Assembly: GCA_011009095.1 (NCBI GenBank)
Contig: VTPC01000866.1
Coordinates: 62,001 to 126,000 of the forward strand
Reading direction: 5' to 3'
DNA length: 64,000 nt
Source of the DNA: Ignelater luminosus
Lineage: Eukaryota; Arthropoda; Insecta; Coleoptera; Elateridae
Part shown: positions 35,438 through 49,300 of the stretch, piece by piece
Layout of the letters: each line of letters opens with the position of its first letter
Numbering within the stretch: the stretch's first letter is position 1
Program-made: the position numbers and the translations under genes
Notes under the pieces: model-generated
What the model saw: only the letters and a program-made list of their open reading frames with translations
The model's database searches: none
Told to the model about the DNA's origin: nothing

Positions 35438-38354
35438 CGTGGCTTGAGAATTATATTGTTCTAACAGCACTTTTGGCCCGAAATGGATTTGTGTTAAATT
35501 TTGTCTTTTTAACATCATATGATTCTATCAGCATAAGATTTCTCAAAGTAACGAAAAGATTATAATGTTCTATGTACGAAATTTGAAAACCGAATAAAAT
35601 TATAGTGTACTATTAGTACCAACCAATAAGCTAGCAGTTTGTGTACTCCTAGAACATATTATAATAGTTATTATTACCTATTTTACATGGCAATCAGTTA
35701 ATAACAGTTTCTTGTAATCTGTGTAGTCTGTGGTAGTTTTTAGAAAACTCGTTGGTTTAAAATGGAAACTAATAGCAATAGGTAAGCGTTTTTATTGATA
35801 ATGACATCACAATTAGGATGCTGAAAGAAAAGTGCTATATTGATACATTTTTTATTTATGAACATAACCTAACATTCTACACTGAAAAACATTTTAACAT
35901 CTTTATTAATAAGAATATTTTGTGGTGCTAGATTGATCACAGTTTCGTCATATTCGTTCAATATTTGTTGATACTTCAATAAAATGCAAACCCTACTTTA
36001 CCCAATAACCAAATTTCATTTATTATACCCATTTTTTTAGTTGTGATGACTCGGATCAGTTCGAAACAGTTAATCCTTATTTTGATGGAGATGATGTTGA
36101 TAAGGATCCTGACTACTTTCCTGTAGAAACAGATCTTTCCTCGACAAGTCTTTTTAATATTGAAGCTGGGGCATTACTTTTTCATACAGAACGGAATGAT
36201 CAATTTCTAAATGAGCATGAAAATACAACAAATGAGGCTGAGCAAAGAATGCAATCACCCAAGAAAAAGACAAGGAAAGAAAAAGCGTGTTCTGAGTCAT
36301 GTAAAAGAAATGTCAACAAACGACTTTGTGAAAATGGAAAAGAATATAAAAATGTAAAGGGAAAGGTACACAAAGCAAGAAAAGTTCAAAATTTCAAGAA
36401 TTGCGAAGCCCAGTGTAAATTTAGTTGTGGTAAAAAAATTAAACCTGATGAAAGGCAAAATATTCACGATTTTTTCTGGAATTTAGATAACAATAGTAAA
36501 CTGCATTTTTGCAATAAACATGTAGAACAACTTAACAAAGAAAGACTTCAAACTAAAAATGAGAAATCGCGCCGTAATTTTTCATTTAAATATTATTTCC
36601 ATGTATCTGACAACAAGATAAGAATATGCAAAACGTTTTTTTTATCTACCCTTGATATTAGCCAACGACGCATTAAATACTATTTTAAAAATAAAAGGGA
36701 TAATACTGATTTTGATGCTAGTCTTAATATGACAAAACTATATGAATTATACTTAGAATATTGCGAAGCTAAAAGCATTGAACCTGTGAAATTACATTAT
36801 CATAGGAATATCTTCAGCTACCAGTTCAACATAGATTTTATGAAGCCCAAGAAAGATTGTTGCAATACCTGTGAAGAATATAAAATTAAAACGACATATT
36901 CATCGCCTTCAGAAGAAGAAACAGCAGCGTTTCAACGTCATCAAGCTAACAAGGAGAACACTAGAAACAAGAGAAAAACAGACCGAAGCAGTGTGGATAA
37001 AACAACTGCAATAATATGTTTTGACATGGAAAATGAATTCGCTTTACCAAAGGCTAATATTTCATGTTTTTTCTATAGTAAAAAACTAAACACGTATAAT
37101 TTTACTGCCCACAACAATTTAAATAAAAGAGCTTATTGTGCCATTTGGTCAGAGGGTACCCATGGAAGAAAAGGTATCGACATTGCTTTGGCTTTAATAA
37201 AAATATTAGAGAATGACTGTCCCAAAACTAAGCACCTAATACTGTGGTTCGATTTATGTGTACCACAGAATAGAAACTTATGTATGAGTACGACTCTGAT
37301 AAGTTTTATGCAATCACATCTTTCAATAATATCTGTCACCCAAAAGTTTTGCGAGCCTGGGCACAGTTCGATTCAAGAAGTCGACAATATACACAGCCAA
37401 ATAGAGAAAAAAAGTGGTGAACATAGAAATATTTAACCCTTTAGGATTGATGAGAACACCCTGCACTGTGAACAAGAAAAACCCCTTTAAGGTATTTTAC
37501 ATGAAGCACAATGATTTTAAAAAATAGGGCAAAGGCAGTGAATCTCTAGCTTTTCGCAGTCTACCTTACGCATCTGTAAAACAAATTCAATATTTACAAA
37601 GTAATCTTTTCCATCTACATTACAAGCCGGATTATACTGAAAATTTTTTTAAAGCCAACTTGATTAAAACATGGAATACCAGACAAAAGAATTCAATCAA
37701 AGTCACTGCAGCTCTTCCATCACTGGAAATTCAAAGTTGCCCAGTACCAACAGAATGCTTGCTACCCTTTGAAAAAGTATGACATCTTAAGCAATTATTC
37801 AAATATATAAGCAACGTTGATGCAGAATTTATATCAACTTACTTCTACCAATATAAAAACGAGAAAGTTTACAAGGCTGCTTGTAATGCAAATAAAAAAG
37901 AAAAAGCGTCCAGATCTCAATCAAAATAATAACTTTAAAAGGTATATGTATACTGTCTTTTTTTTTAATTTGATGGAAAAATGTTAATTTTGTTCCTTGT
38001 TCTAATTCTTCAAATAAAAACTTAATATTTTCTAAAATTTGTGGTTTACTTTAAAGTTTTCCTATGTTGTTAGAACAAAAATGCTGATGAGTATAACAGT
38101 TGCTGAATAAACATAAATCATTTTGTCCTATCAGTAAATCTTGAAAATATAAAAAATAATTTTTTTTCTAAACTAGGTATGGAATTCAGGAAAAAAGTAT
38201 GCCAAATGTAGTTTTGAACCAAATAAAATGTGATCAATAATAAAATAATGGATGGCATAGAGTGATTTTTAAGATAATTACAGTTACTTCTTTGTTTGTG
38301 CCTACTGTAAAAATTGAAAAATGTCACTTAGAACAATATAATTCTCAAGCCACG
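35438..38354 (+). mobile_element. Sola-like DNA transposon with TIRs and 4-bp duplication
   Basis: The left terminal repeat (35438-35464) starts CGTGGCTTGAGAATTATATT. The right one (38328-38354) is its exact reverse complement over 27 bp. AAAT lies directly outside both ends (35434-35437 and 38355-38358). A 4-bp duplication is known for Sola and a few other superfamilies. The 2917-bp body carries one spliced transposase-like gene in the plus direction. The perfect TIRs contrast with a broken gene. The Sola label is inferred from duplication length and gene type and is not certain. Confidence 0.75.
35762..37929 (+). pseudogene. DUF7869-like transposase gene, recently broken
   Basis: A small first exon (35762-35781, METNSN) joins by a GTAAGC donor and a TTTTTTTAG acceptor at 36040 to a long second exon. 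The second exon is open to 37436, giving roughly 470 residues to that stop. Features in order are an acidic N-terminus (DGDDVDKDPDYFP), a basic cysteine-containing region (QCKFSCGKKI), the CCNTC zinc-like knuckle, then an RNase H-like core. In the core, IICFDMENEFALPK, LILWFDLCVPQNRN and FCEPGHSSIQEVDNIHSQIE match the conserved boxes of the DUF7869 family. A one-base frameshift at about 37425-37436 and stops near 37525 and 37780 separate the C-terminal part, which can still be read (NPLGLMRTPC, ALPS, LPFEKV). It should be the element's own transposase. Confidence 0.75.
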
Positions 38355-38601
38355 AAATAACGATCCTATTCTTCAATTTTCGTTGTTGAGACACCTGGTG
38401 TAGTTATTTAGGTAAATCGGACATCATAAATTAGTTTAAGATAAGTTGCAAATATAGAATAATATAATAAATTAAATTTTTTTATTTAGGTAGCATTACA
38501 TTGTTTTTAAAGCCTTACTGTTGACTTGTAGCATCTTGTATAAACTTATTCAAGTAATAATCACAATTTTTATTTTAGATAATACTTTTATAGACGTCAC
38601 A
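38355..38601. promoter_or_regulatory. Upstream region and probable 5' leader of LRR copy 2
   Basis: A TTTTATTTTAG acceptor-like site at 38578 lies 24 bases before the ATG of LRR copy 2, suggesting a spliced 5' untranslated exon further upstream. LRR copy 3 has the same arrangement. No promoter motif is asserted. Confidence 0.35.
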
Positions 38602-40329
38602 ATGAATATAAAGGCTGGTATATTCTCCATCTTTGGAAAGATTGCGTCTTCGTTGTTGATAAGGTATTATATTTATTATTACATTTATCTATTAAATATT
38701 TATCACACTCCTTATAAAACTAAATTGTTTGTGTTGTCTGCATGCATTTGAATTTAATAACTTTTGTAATTGAATCGTTTTGACCTTTTAGTGTTGAATA
38801 TTGTTTACGATCGGTGGGTTAAAAGATCAGATCATGACTATGAATTCATCTGTTTGGAATTTTTGTGTATGTTCATAAATTAAGTTGAATGAATCTTACT
38901 TTTTTTTAAATATTCTGTGTTTCAAAAGCCGACAAATGTTTTAGTTTCTTTTAAACGAGCTTTGATACTTTTTTAAACGGTTTTGTAGTTGTTGTGTATT
39001 GGTTCGAAGGGACTAGAATCTATAATCAATTTTGAACGTGTCCGTTAAAATCAGTACAATGTACGAAATTCAGTACTGTTCATTCAAACCCATACGCCTA
39101 TAAAGAGCATTAATACTCAAAACGAAAAAGATCTACATCACAATCCTGCTTATGATATAAATCGGACGAAAATTCCTAATTATTTGCTGTCTCAGAGATT
39201 TCACAAAAATTTTACTATTACAAAAATAAAGCTGTGGATGAAAAACCTTTTTATCATGTTACTTCCTGCAAGGTTTTAACTAAAATTTACTTTTCATAGT
39301 ATTTCCAGATAGATAAAGAATTTATTTTTGTCTTCTTGACCTTGCATGTGCTTGCTGTGTAGCTTTGATAACATACTAATTATTTATTAAAATATCTTTT
39401 TGAAAATTAAAAGTTTCGTTGGTTTGCTGAATTATTCTAGAAACCTTGAACACTTAACAAATTATGTTAAAGCTTATTCCACTTTCTACTACAGTAAGAA
39501 TGTTAATGTCTCATTTTTATTTTACAGTGCTATCTTGACTGGATTTGTATCTACAAGCTCTGCTTCAAGGACGTGCACATTTAAGAGAAATACCGCACAC
39601 TGTAGGGGTGAAAATCTGACCCAACTACCACTGGCTGTTCTAGAAGATGAGGAATTCAAAATTTTAGATTTAGGTGCTAATAATTTTACTGACTTGGGTA
39701 ACCTGAAATTTACCAATTTACGTTACAAAGATAGTATTACTACTCTTCTGTTAGATCATAATCAGATCGAAACACTTGCACAGAATGATTTTGCTTTTCT
39801 ATCAAATCTTGAAATACTGGACTTGAGCAATAATTACATACAGAAGATAGAAGACGAATTATGTGTCGTATCTAGTTTGAAAGAATTGGTGCTAAGCAAC
39901 AACCCTATCAGGAGCATTTCCGAAGATTCTCTTCAATGTTTGAAAAACTTATTGTCTTTAACACTTGTCAATTTGACAATTACGAAACTGCCCCGTGATA
40001 TTTTCAAAGGAACTAACTTAATTCGCATCTATTTAAATCATACTGAAATTAAGAATCTCTGTGAAATCTACTTTCCAGAATCTTTGGATCTTACGCATAT
40101 AAAGAAAATATCTGCATCTACAGAGTGTCATTCTTCGGATGATCACGAAAGTGGAGGAAAAAAGAAGATTATTATTCTATCAGTAATTAGTACTATAATG
40201 GGTATTATACTTTTAATTGGGTTTGCCTGTACTGCATACAAGAAGGAAAAAGTTAAAGAATTTTTTCAAACAGTATTGTATATACCGAGAGGATATGTTA
40301 AGACTGACTCAGAGATTCCTTTAAGGTAG
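38602..40329 (+). CDS. Single-pass LRR membrane protein (LRR copy 2)
   Basis: Two coding exons, 38602-38663 and 39528-40329, join in phase 2 (AAG/GTATTA donor, TTTTACAG acceptor) into 864 nt, 287 residues plus stop. Residues 1 to about 34 form a signal peptide split by the intron. Cys37 and Cys46 start an LRR N-cap. Repeats follow: FKILDLGANNFTDL, ITTLLLDHNQIETL, LEILDLSNNYIQKI, LKELVLSNNPIRSI, LLSLTLVNLTITKL and LIRIYLNHTEI. Cysteines at 133, 158, 199 and 221 may cap the solenoid. A membrane span is at about 235-257 (IIILSVISTIMGIILLIGFA), with a basic stop-transfer and a 30-residue tail. It is probably a cell-surface recognition or adhesion protein; the ligand is unknown. Start choice rests on the signal peptide and the exon structure shared with copy 3. 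Confidence 0.85.
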
Positions 40330-43300
40330 CTTGTTGGAATTAAATCTTAGCGTTTAACCTATTCCTTCTTTATTATTTTTCTAATGATATTGAATGAATA
40401 TATCAAAATTTGATTTTGTTTTTCTAAACTATGGCTTATTGTTGATGTGGCAAAAACTGAACTGGAAAAACAAAGACTATCGAATTCTTGTTTCTTAAAA
40501 AGCTAAATTTTTATTAACTATTTACCCGATACTATGTAATTTGGGATATCCATGATTGTACACACAACTACATTATTAAGCACTCTTGGTATTTTATTAT
40601 TGTAATAGTTATAAAAATAGACTTGGTTTGGTTTTGCAAGTACACCAACTAATTATCTAATTACATAAAATGACTTTAAATATGATAATTGCCGTTTGGA
40701 CAAAACAAGATTGTCCGATTGCGGCTGAAAGGTCCTTAATGTTATTTCTAGTTAATTATCTTACTTATTTTTAAGAAACTAAAAGGCTGTAGGTTTAAAA
40801 TCAATGGTAGATAAATGATATTCTTGTTCTATAGATCTAGTGAATTTGTTACACTTGTTATTTGCAACAATCACTCCCTTGTTCTTTACAGCTATACAGA
40901 GTATTTTGGAAGAGATGTATATGGTGTTCCAACAATTCATTTAACACAAATAAAAGAATTGTACTACAGTAGTTTAGATAAGACTACATAGTTTCGCACA
41001 GCTCGCAGCAGCATCTAATGATATTTCCCCAAATACTGACAATATCTTCCGTCCAATGACTACTGGAACACCTTGACTACTATAACTAAAGTGGAGATGA
41101 GTGAAATAAATTGCAGAACTTGTTTCTTAACCAAAAATTATAAAAATACATTTTTAACCAATAACGAGACTTTTTCTGAGATTTCGATACAACGTTGAAC
41201 ATTAATTTAGAATTTTTCGAATTTTAGATATGGCGAAAACAACTTGTGATATTGAAATGAAGCTCTTTGCAAGAGTTTGTAGTGGCCATGGGAAGAAGAA
41301 GCGTTTCTAAAAACACATTGTGTCTTATAATCAACGCTTCTTGCAATTTGTTACATTTATATTTGAATTTCTGTGTGCTTTTTTGTTCATATACTTTTAC
41401 TATTTATTAATTAATGTTATTAGACTAGATATGATGTTTATGTGTATAATTTTACTTATTTGTTATGTTTATTCCTAGAAATATTTCTGAAAAATATTGG
41501 TTACTATTATGGAAGCTTTTCCACAATGCTATTTCCTTACATCCTTACAAGGTGTTACTGCAGATAACAATTTAAACTTATCTCGTTAGTTAACAAGTTT
41601 AACTCCCGAAGTATTGTATATTTTTTGTAAAACAAGCAAAACGTAGACTGAATAGAAGCTGCTTAATCAGTTAATTGTAAGATTTATTTATTTTTGCCCA
41701 AATTGCAATTATTATTGCCAGCAGTATAACAGAATCAAATCATTCAATTGCTTATATAATTTGTTCCAAAAATCTAAACTGTGCTAATCATAATTATTGT
41801 TAAAATAATATTTTAAATCATAATTAGGTTAGTTGCAAAAAAACATGAAATTGTATGTGTATTATACAGGGTTTTCAAGATTTTGACACAAATGGTATGT
41901 GTGTCATACAGGGTTTTTTACAACTCTTTACAATTTAGCTATTAAATAAATCCGATTTGCTAGTCTTCAAAGACTGAAGTTCAAGGTATACCTTTGTAAT
42001 AGTAAACAAGACTGTTTTGAATAATACCGAGGGAAAACCGTTAGGTGTGCACACATACAATTCTCTATGTTTAGTTTAAACTGCAATCATGAAACAACCA
42101 GTATAATAAGAATACGGTTGATATAATTATCACAAATCTGAGTATTAAATTTAAATAGATGACTTTATTTATTTCTTTACTTACTTTGTTGTTAAGGTTG
42201 TAATGATGTAATACACAACTTGTTACATAGGTACCTAAATCAGGAGTCATCAGATTGGCTAAAGATATAGATTGTTAGTTAAGACAGTATTCGTCTTAAA
42301 TCTATTTACGAAAATTGTAACATAAAGAATTTAATCGTTAATCATCAAACTTATTCAATCTTAATCTTTTATAGTGTAATTCAGATCTTACTTGAGACAT
42401 TATAGAATTGGAATTAATTCTTTTGTGGTGCTTTCAAAGGTGCCCATCTTGTGATTTTTCATTTAACCCTAAGTATCCTAAATTATTTATACCGGCATAT
42501 TTTGTTTGTTAATTCATTCTTGCTTTGTATATAAAAAAATAATGTAGTAATTATAGGTGGAAAAATGATATTTCAAAATGATATTACTAGAGTAGAAATC
42601 TTACTGATAACTACAGAAATTATTTCTTATGTTACTGTTTATAACCTACAGATTCACCTATAAGAAGGAAAAAAATAAGAAATGTACCTTTGTATATTGA
42701 TAATAATAATAACAATAGTAGTAGACTAATAAAGCTGAGTATGACCTTCCTTATTGTATTATTGAATTATTATTTTTATTGTAAATAAAAAACTGTATTG
42801 CATTATTCTTATTATAAATAAAAAAACTATAATTCAATGTGGATCATTTTTGTCTAGTTTATAAAAGCAAAGAAAATGAGAAAACTGTTAAAAATGTTCT
42901 TATGATTATTAAATAACTTTGCACTTACATTAGTAGCTATATGTGCATTTTGCATAAATACTGCCACAACTCATTTTCCTAACAAAACAATTAACCAAAT
43001 AAGAATTAAGAAATATATTTTGTATAGTTAACGTGAAATCAGATTTTGTGTATTTGATTAATCATTTCATTTTTACTGATCGTTAAGCACAATAGTTTGG
43101 ACATAAACATTCAAGTATTTCGTATTAGTCTACAACTGTCTCTTGTCTATTGAGATCTACAATACAGAAAATATTAAAAGTTAACAACATTCAGTGCAGT
43201 TTATGATTTTAAATTTTTATTTTAACAGTACAATTTTTCTCCGTGCAGGTTTTAGTTTGTCTTGTTAAATTTGGCACGATTAAAACATTCTCTTTATGGA

Positions 43301-46300
43301 ATGAGGTTTTCGGAGAAAAAAGTCTAAATGCAATAAAAGGTATTTCATTGGCGTACATTAATAGAATAAATGATATAAATCTCAAAATAAAACCTAAAAC
43401 AACAAATCATTATTCCTTTTATTGTAGTCATACCAAAAAGTTGGGTTAATACTAATAATCACCAAAATTACTGCGACAAAAAAATTTTGTAATAAAACAC
43501 GTTGGTGCGCCCATGCATTTTTCTAGAATATTCTAAAAATATATATAATCTTGTGGTGGGGCTTATTAGAATATTCTAGAAAATGGCCCTATAGGATTTT
43601 TTGTAGTGGGGCTTATCTTATTATCTACGCTTATTGCAACACCTGCGTTGTTTCAAATACCTCGTCTTTCCACTATTCAATTTTTTAACCATTTTCATAA
43701 ACTCTTGGTTTCAACCCGATCTATTTGATGGAGTACAACACTTGAAGGAAACGAATAGAAGACGACAAGGTATTGCTTTGTTTATTGTTTTAAATTTAAA
43801 TTATTTTATTGCTCATAATTAAAAGTATCAATCAATACAACGTTTAATTTGTGTACGTATTCCTACATTTCGTTGAAGTCGATCAAAATGTTTATTCATA
43901 AAAAGTTCGTTTAAATTGTTAAAAAGTAAGATTTTCATGGTAAGGTGTAGTTGCCCGCAACATCTAACAATGGTGTAATTGCGTATTTTCATTTGAGTAG
44001 CTAGTAACTACTTATCAGTTACAATTCAATTTAAGGTTATGTTTAGTTTGGTTGTTTTAATGATTTTGATCTTCTAGTTTCTGTAGCTAAATAGAAAATC
44101 AGACAATTGAAAATATTACTGTAAATCAAGAACCTTTCAAGTGTATACCTTAAAATGGTTTAGTGGCAGCCATTTTGTTTACAACTAAACAGATCATGCA
44201 ACCCCAATACTGAAGATACTGAAGTCTACCAACCTTTACACGGTAGAGTACATTTAGCAATAAATACAAAATCAGATGAAAACGCTTATTATCACCAGTA
44301 TTTGTAGTTACTTAGTTACAAAGTTATTACCTTAGAATGAGTCAAATTGAAGACGTAATTTATATCTTAAGAAATACGTATTTGTTCTACAATATATCAA
44401 AAAACAAAACTGGTTTCCTTGTTAGGTGAAATCTTTACAGAAACAATTAAAAAAGTAAACAAAAATACTCTTTCAAAAAAGTTTTTTGTTCTTAAATATG
44501 TAGACACTTTAACTTGTAATTGCTTTTTGTGGTAATCTTCTTCAGAATTAATAAACGAGGACTCCTTTCAGTTTCATGGTTTCTTGATTACGTAATAGAG
44601 TTATACTGAACAAACGGGAAATCTGAAGAAATTTGACTTATAATTAGAAAAATTGCTAAAAACTAAATGAACTTAAAATTTTTGAAAGGTTGTAGATATT
44701 TTATGTAGTAATTCTCTATTCTAAATTTTGCCTGTGATGGCTGAAGTTATATTTTCTAGTAGACCTGAAAACAACCAAGACAGTATACAGTTTTAATGAA
44801 TTTGTAGATTTATAAATTCCTTGTTTTGTTTTGCTTTTAAGATTATTGTGAACTTCCAACATAGTAATTAGATAGCAATTTAAATATTAAAAGCGCAATT
44901 AATTCATGAAAGCACACAAACATACGTAAAGTGGGGGCATTTGGGTCGGCGGCGCCTTTCTCAGAAAGTTACACAGGAATCGGTGATGGGTAAGAGAGAG
45001 AATTAAATACTACCCTTTTCATAGCTTAGTTTACGACCCGGCAAAATTTGTATACCTGTTGAAGGTCGACTCATCACAAATAAGTGATAAGATAACAACC
45101 AACGATGTTAAATACTGTGGATGGCTAAAATCAATTATTTTGTAGAATGGCATCGTTTTTTAATAGAAGAAATCTTGACCTAAAATGCGAAGTGATGTTC
45201 ACGAATATACAACAGTTTAATTGACCACATTTATAATATTAATATTTCTGTGAAGGTACGAGCTTGTAGAGAGTATAACGCTAGTTTATGGACATGATAT
45301 TTGAAAACAGAGACGTAAGGGGAAAAGCGCCTGTATTTATTCGATATCACACTATGATCATTTTCTAAATATAACCTATTGGCAATCTCATATAAATAAG
45401 AATAAATCCATTTAAAACAGCGTTTAATATTAACACAGGAATAACATATTATTAAATAAAATAAATTTTAAAAAATACGTTAAACAATGTTTTGGCCATA
45501 GCGTAGCGCAAATTGCTTATCGTACGATTTCCCCTCATGATCTCACTATATCTGCATTAGACTCTCTCTGGGTACCATTTGTCACTCTCACCCCCGCCTC
45601 AACACTTTTGTAGACGAATATTCATTAATGCGACGCATATTTGTCGATGAAAGTTCGTGCACGAATGTTTGGCAAAAACCTCTCCACACATACGTTCTAG
45701 AAGCTCAATATTTGTATAGGTAAATTGACGAAACTGTTCGAGCACTTTGATCTACCAACTTCAAACGGTTCGTGTTCGTATTCGGCAACACCTACCGAAC
45801 ATTTGTCAACGAACAATAAACTTTTCATTTATGTACTAACTGTCCCGAAGAACAAACATTCGTGTACAAATAACTCAAGCGTGGAGGCTGGGAAAGGATA
45901 CGAAAGGGGTAGTAGAGGCCCATTTAATCTGACATAAATTTTAGTTGTGCAATCTTTAGATTTTACAGATAAGATATTAATTTTCCAAAGGCATGTTAAT
46001 GGTGCATGGGTACATAGTCTAACACAAAAATCAATAATAATAAATTAAATACTGTCTTATTAAAATCTTATCAAATCTTGTCGTTTTCCAGATTTATTAA
46101 ATAAGTTGTACAGTAGTTCCATTGTGGTGGAGCACAATTACATGCGTCTGTATATCATTACATCAATACTTGAATAGGATAGTCTTTTTCTTCAATTATT
46201 TAAATTTTTTTGTGCTGTCTCCAGATAGATATAAGACCTGGGTGCATCACTGAATATTCTGAAAAGTTCATAATAATCTGTTCACACTCTAATGTAGGTA

Positions 46301-46370
46301 GTACTTTAACGAGAATTTTAATTCTAGATTGTACGGGCAGCAAAGATCAAATTCTCAATTCAATATCAAG
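40330..46370. other. Intergenic stretch between LRR copies 2 and 3
   Basis: About 6 kb of AT-rich DNA. An exon-like segment with acceptor CTCCGTGCAG begins at 43248, but no partner was found. Inverted words around CGAATGTTT and AAACATTCG at 45656-45870 could fold back. Two ACAGGG-starting tandem words lie near 41875-41920. Nothing supports a complete gene. An acceptor-like TTAATTCTAG at 46318-46327 is probably the 5' untranslated splice site of copy 3. Confidence 0.4.
43516..43587. repeat. Inverted pair of perfect heat-shock-element-like words
   Basis: TTCTAGAATATTCTA at 43521-43535 and its exact reverse complement TAGAATATTCTAGAA at 43567-43581 each contain three alternating GAA/TTC units with 2-bp spacing, the heat-shock factor site pattern. 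Together they can form a hairpin with a loop of about 30 bases. Whether this is a regulatory site or only a foldback repeat is open. Confidence 0.5.
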
Positions 46371-49300
46371 ATGAAGTGGACCCTGCTATTAAGGTATGTG
46401 CTATACATGTACTCTTTAGTATAGTCTTTTTACGTTCGCGTGACGTATCCTGGGGTACAATGTATCTATCGCTTTCTTATTACTTACAACTATGCTTTTC
46501 ATCCTTTATTAATTTCTAGGTTATTTTAATTTATTAATACAATACTTCAAATTAATAAAAGTTGAAATGGTTTGTAATTAATAAGAAAAAGACATATTGT
46601 TGTACCCCCAAGGTGCAAGGTGCATGTTGTCTAAAACAATGTAAAAAACAATAATCCACCCTCAAACTTCAAAGTGACGGAAACTATTAACAACAAACCT
46701 GATTTTTATTAACATTGCAAATGAAAGATTTTCTAGGTTTTATTGTTGCTAGATTTAAATTACTATGACGTCATTCTAAACTTAATGTAGAACAACTGTA
46801 ATAATTATGTGTCTACGTGATCAATATTTTAGAATGCATGTGTAATTACTAGAGCTGGGACTTCTAAGAAAATGCCTTTTTATAGGTTTCATTCAGTTAA
46901 ATGAGAAGGCTTTTTCGTATTTCACTAATCTCAAGTACATTCGATTTAGCATATTTTAACTTTTCTTCTACTATCTCTTTTTTTCCTAAGCCTTATTGCC
47001 TATTTCACATATCATAAAGGATTTATACTGTTGAGTTTATTTCTTAGAACCTATGGGCGTAAATATCAGCATTAATCACAATACGGTGATGATAATATGT
47101 TACAAGAACCGAAAAGATAAAAAAATTCAAAGAAAAATAATGGTCTTGGTCTTCCGACATATTCTTCTCTTCAAAGAAATAATGATTTTTGTTCCCGTTC
47201 CAGTTTAAATAAAAATATGGGTTTTGGTTCGGTTTTTAATGGTTTTTTTTGCTCTGAATGTTTACAATTACACGTTGCCAAGCACTTGCCTCTTTTGCGC
47301 TGTTGTAAACTCTTGACGGTAGGCAAAAACAAAAAAGTACTTGAATCGCTTAACCCGTAAACTAATGCAACATACACTACATGTGTGTAGCTTTACATAT
47401 TCAATAACGTAGAGAACGGTCTGTCTTCTTCTCATGGTAAAGTAGCCCATCTTGCTGTCCAGAGGCCTCAAAATGTAAACTCCAAAAACTCTGGATATGT
47501 TTTAGCAGAAATGCTCTTCAATGTACTCTATGGAGAGAAGTTCTAACATTCAAATATAGCAACCCTGCGAATACCAGATTTGAAAATATAATTGTACCTC
47601 ACAGTGCAAGTGAGAATATCAGATAAACCACTTTGCCTAGTTTGAATTTTTTATATCCAAAATGCCTTTAAGGTTCCATCTTTCAAGGGGTTTATTTGTC
47701 TACTGTTTCTTACTGTTTTTTGTACCAAAAGGTTTCAGCTCTAGTGGTTACCTTTAAAAATGACTATAGTTTGTCTCATTTCTATAATTCCTGTTAAATT
47801 TTTGCTGTGCTGGTAACAAAACCTTTTAAACACTAAAATTATTCATTGAGAAATGTTGACAATATTGTTATTTGTTTTTATTTAAAATCAGAGGTTAGAT
47901 TGTCATTCAGAAAAGGTAAATGTTTGCATTTCGTAGTTACCTTTTGTTGTTTCTTTATTATTTGGAATAAAAAGTTATTTTTTGTGTTTATTACTTCAAT
48001 ATTAATTGTAATCAAACTGATTTGTACATAAAAACGAATTTACTGCATTCTAACTATATTTTAACATATGACATTCGTTTGACAAAAGATTGTCTAGTGA
48101 GAAATGTGTAACTAGAAATAGTGACAGCAACATAAATAAGTGTGGGGTATAACAGTGCATGCAACTTAAACCCTAAACATTTGAAATGGATTGGAATTGT
48201 AGAAATGAGATAAGGTATATACCTTAATAGGTGTATCAGGTGTCAATGAAACAAGGGTATCTCTATTTTACTTCTTATTAATTAAAAAAAAAATGAAAAC
48301 TGGTAGATTTAATATAGTTATTGATGCCATTATCTGACGTAATTTATAATTTTCTATCTTCTCCGGTTTAGCCAAAACTAAAATCAACTCTCTTAGTTGG
48401 ACATCATATTTGAAATCATAACATTAAATTTTGTATTCAATGACACCAGTTTTAAACCATTTTGTTAACAAAGATTTTTTTAATAAAAATTATTTAAATG
48501 TATAACATTGTGCTACTTGATGGAGTTTTTAGTAATTCTTTACTTATCCAGTTTATTTCAAATAGTAGAATACCGGGACATCGACATTTTAATTAACTTC
48601 TTTTTCAAGAAACCAGTCGATAATAGCAAACTAGTATGACTAGCTGTTCAATTACTCTAAAACGGTAGTCTTTTATTTGTGGCAGTTTTTCAAAATAATT
48701 AGTGTAATTATAAAGTTAGTTACTATATTATACTTAATAAGATTAATACAAGATAATAAAAATTTGAGATGTTTATCTTTCATTTATTTAAAAGATGTTT
48801 CGTAATTAATACATCAATACCAATAATATTTAATCACATATCTTATACAGAATTCTATTCTTTAATAATCTTAGTGATAAAAAAATTAAAGGTTTTTTGT
48901 TTTGATACTGTTAAGGTTGTGTGAATTTCTTTGAATGGAATAGCTACTTTCTTTTACTATTAAATAGCTATGTCTGAATAGTTTCCATGAAGTTAATAAC
49001 AACCTTGGAAGTGGCAGTCATTAAAAATAAAGATTTCTTTAATTAAATAGTAAAGAAGTAACACATTTATTATGGCTTAGAAAAAAATTGTCAACATCGT
49101 GTTCACTTACTTATTAAATGCATTTTAATAAAACCTGTTACTGCTACCATTTTAATGACGTTATCAACCATGACATTTTACTTACAAAAATGATTACAGT
49201 TAGTCGTGTACATTAAATCATACTAAAGGTTTTATCTAGAAAAATAATAAAATAAAAACGGAACTCAATTTATTCGTTTTTCATTTGTTTCAGTGCCACT

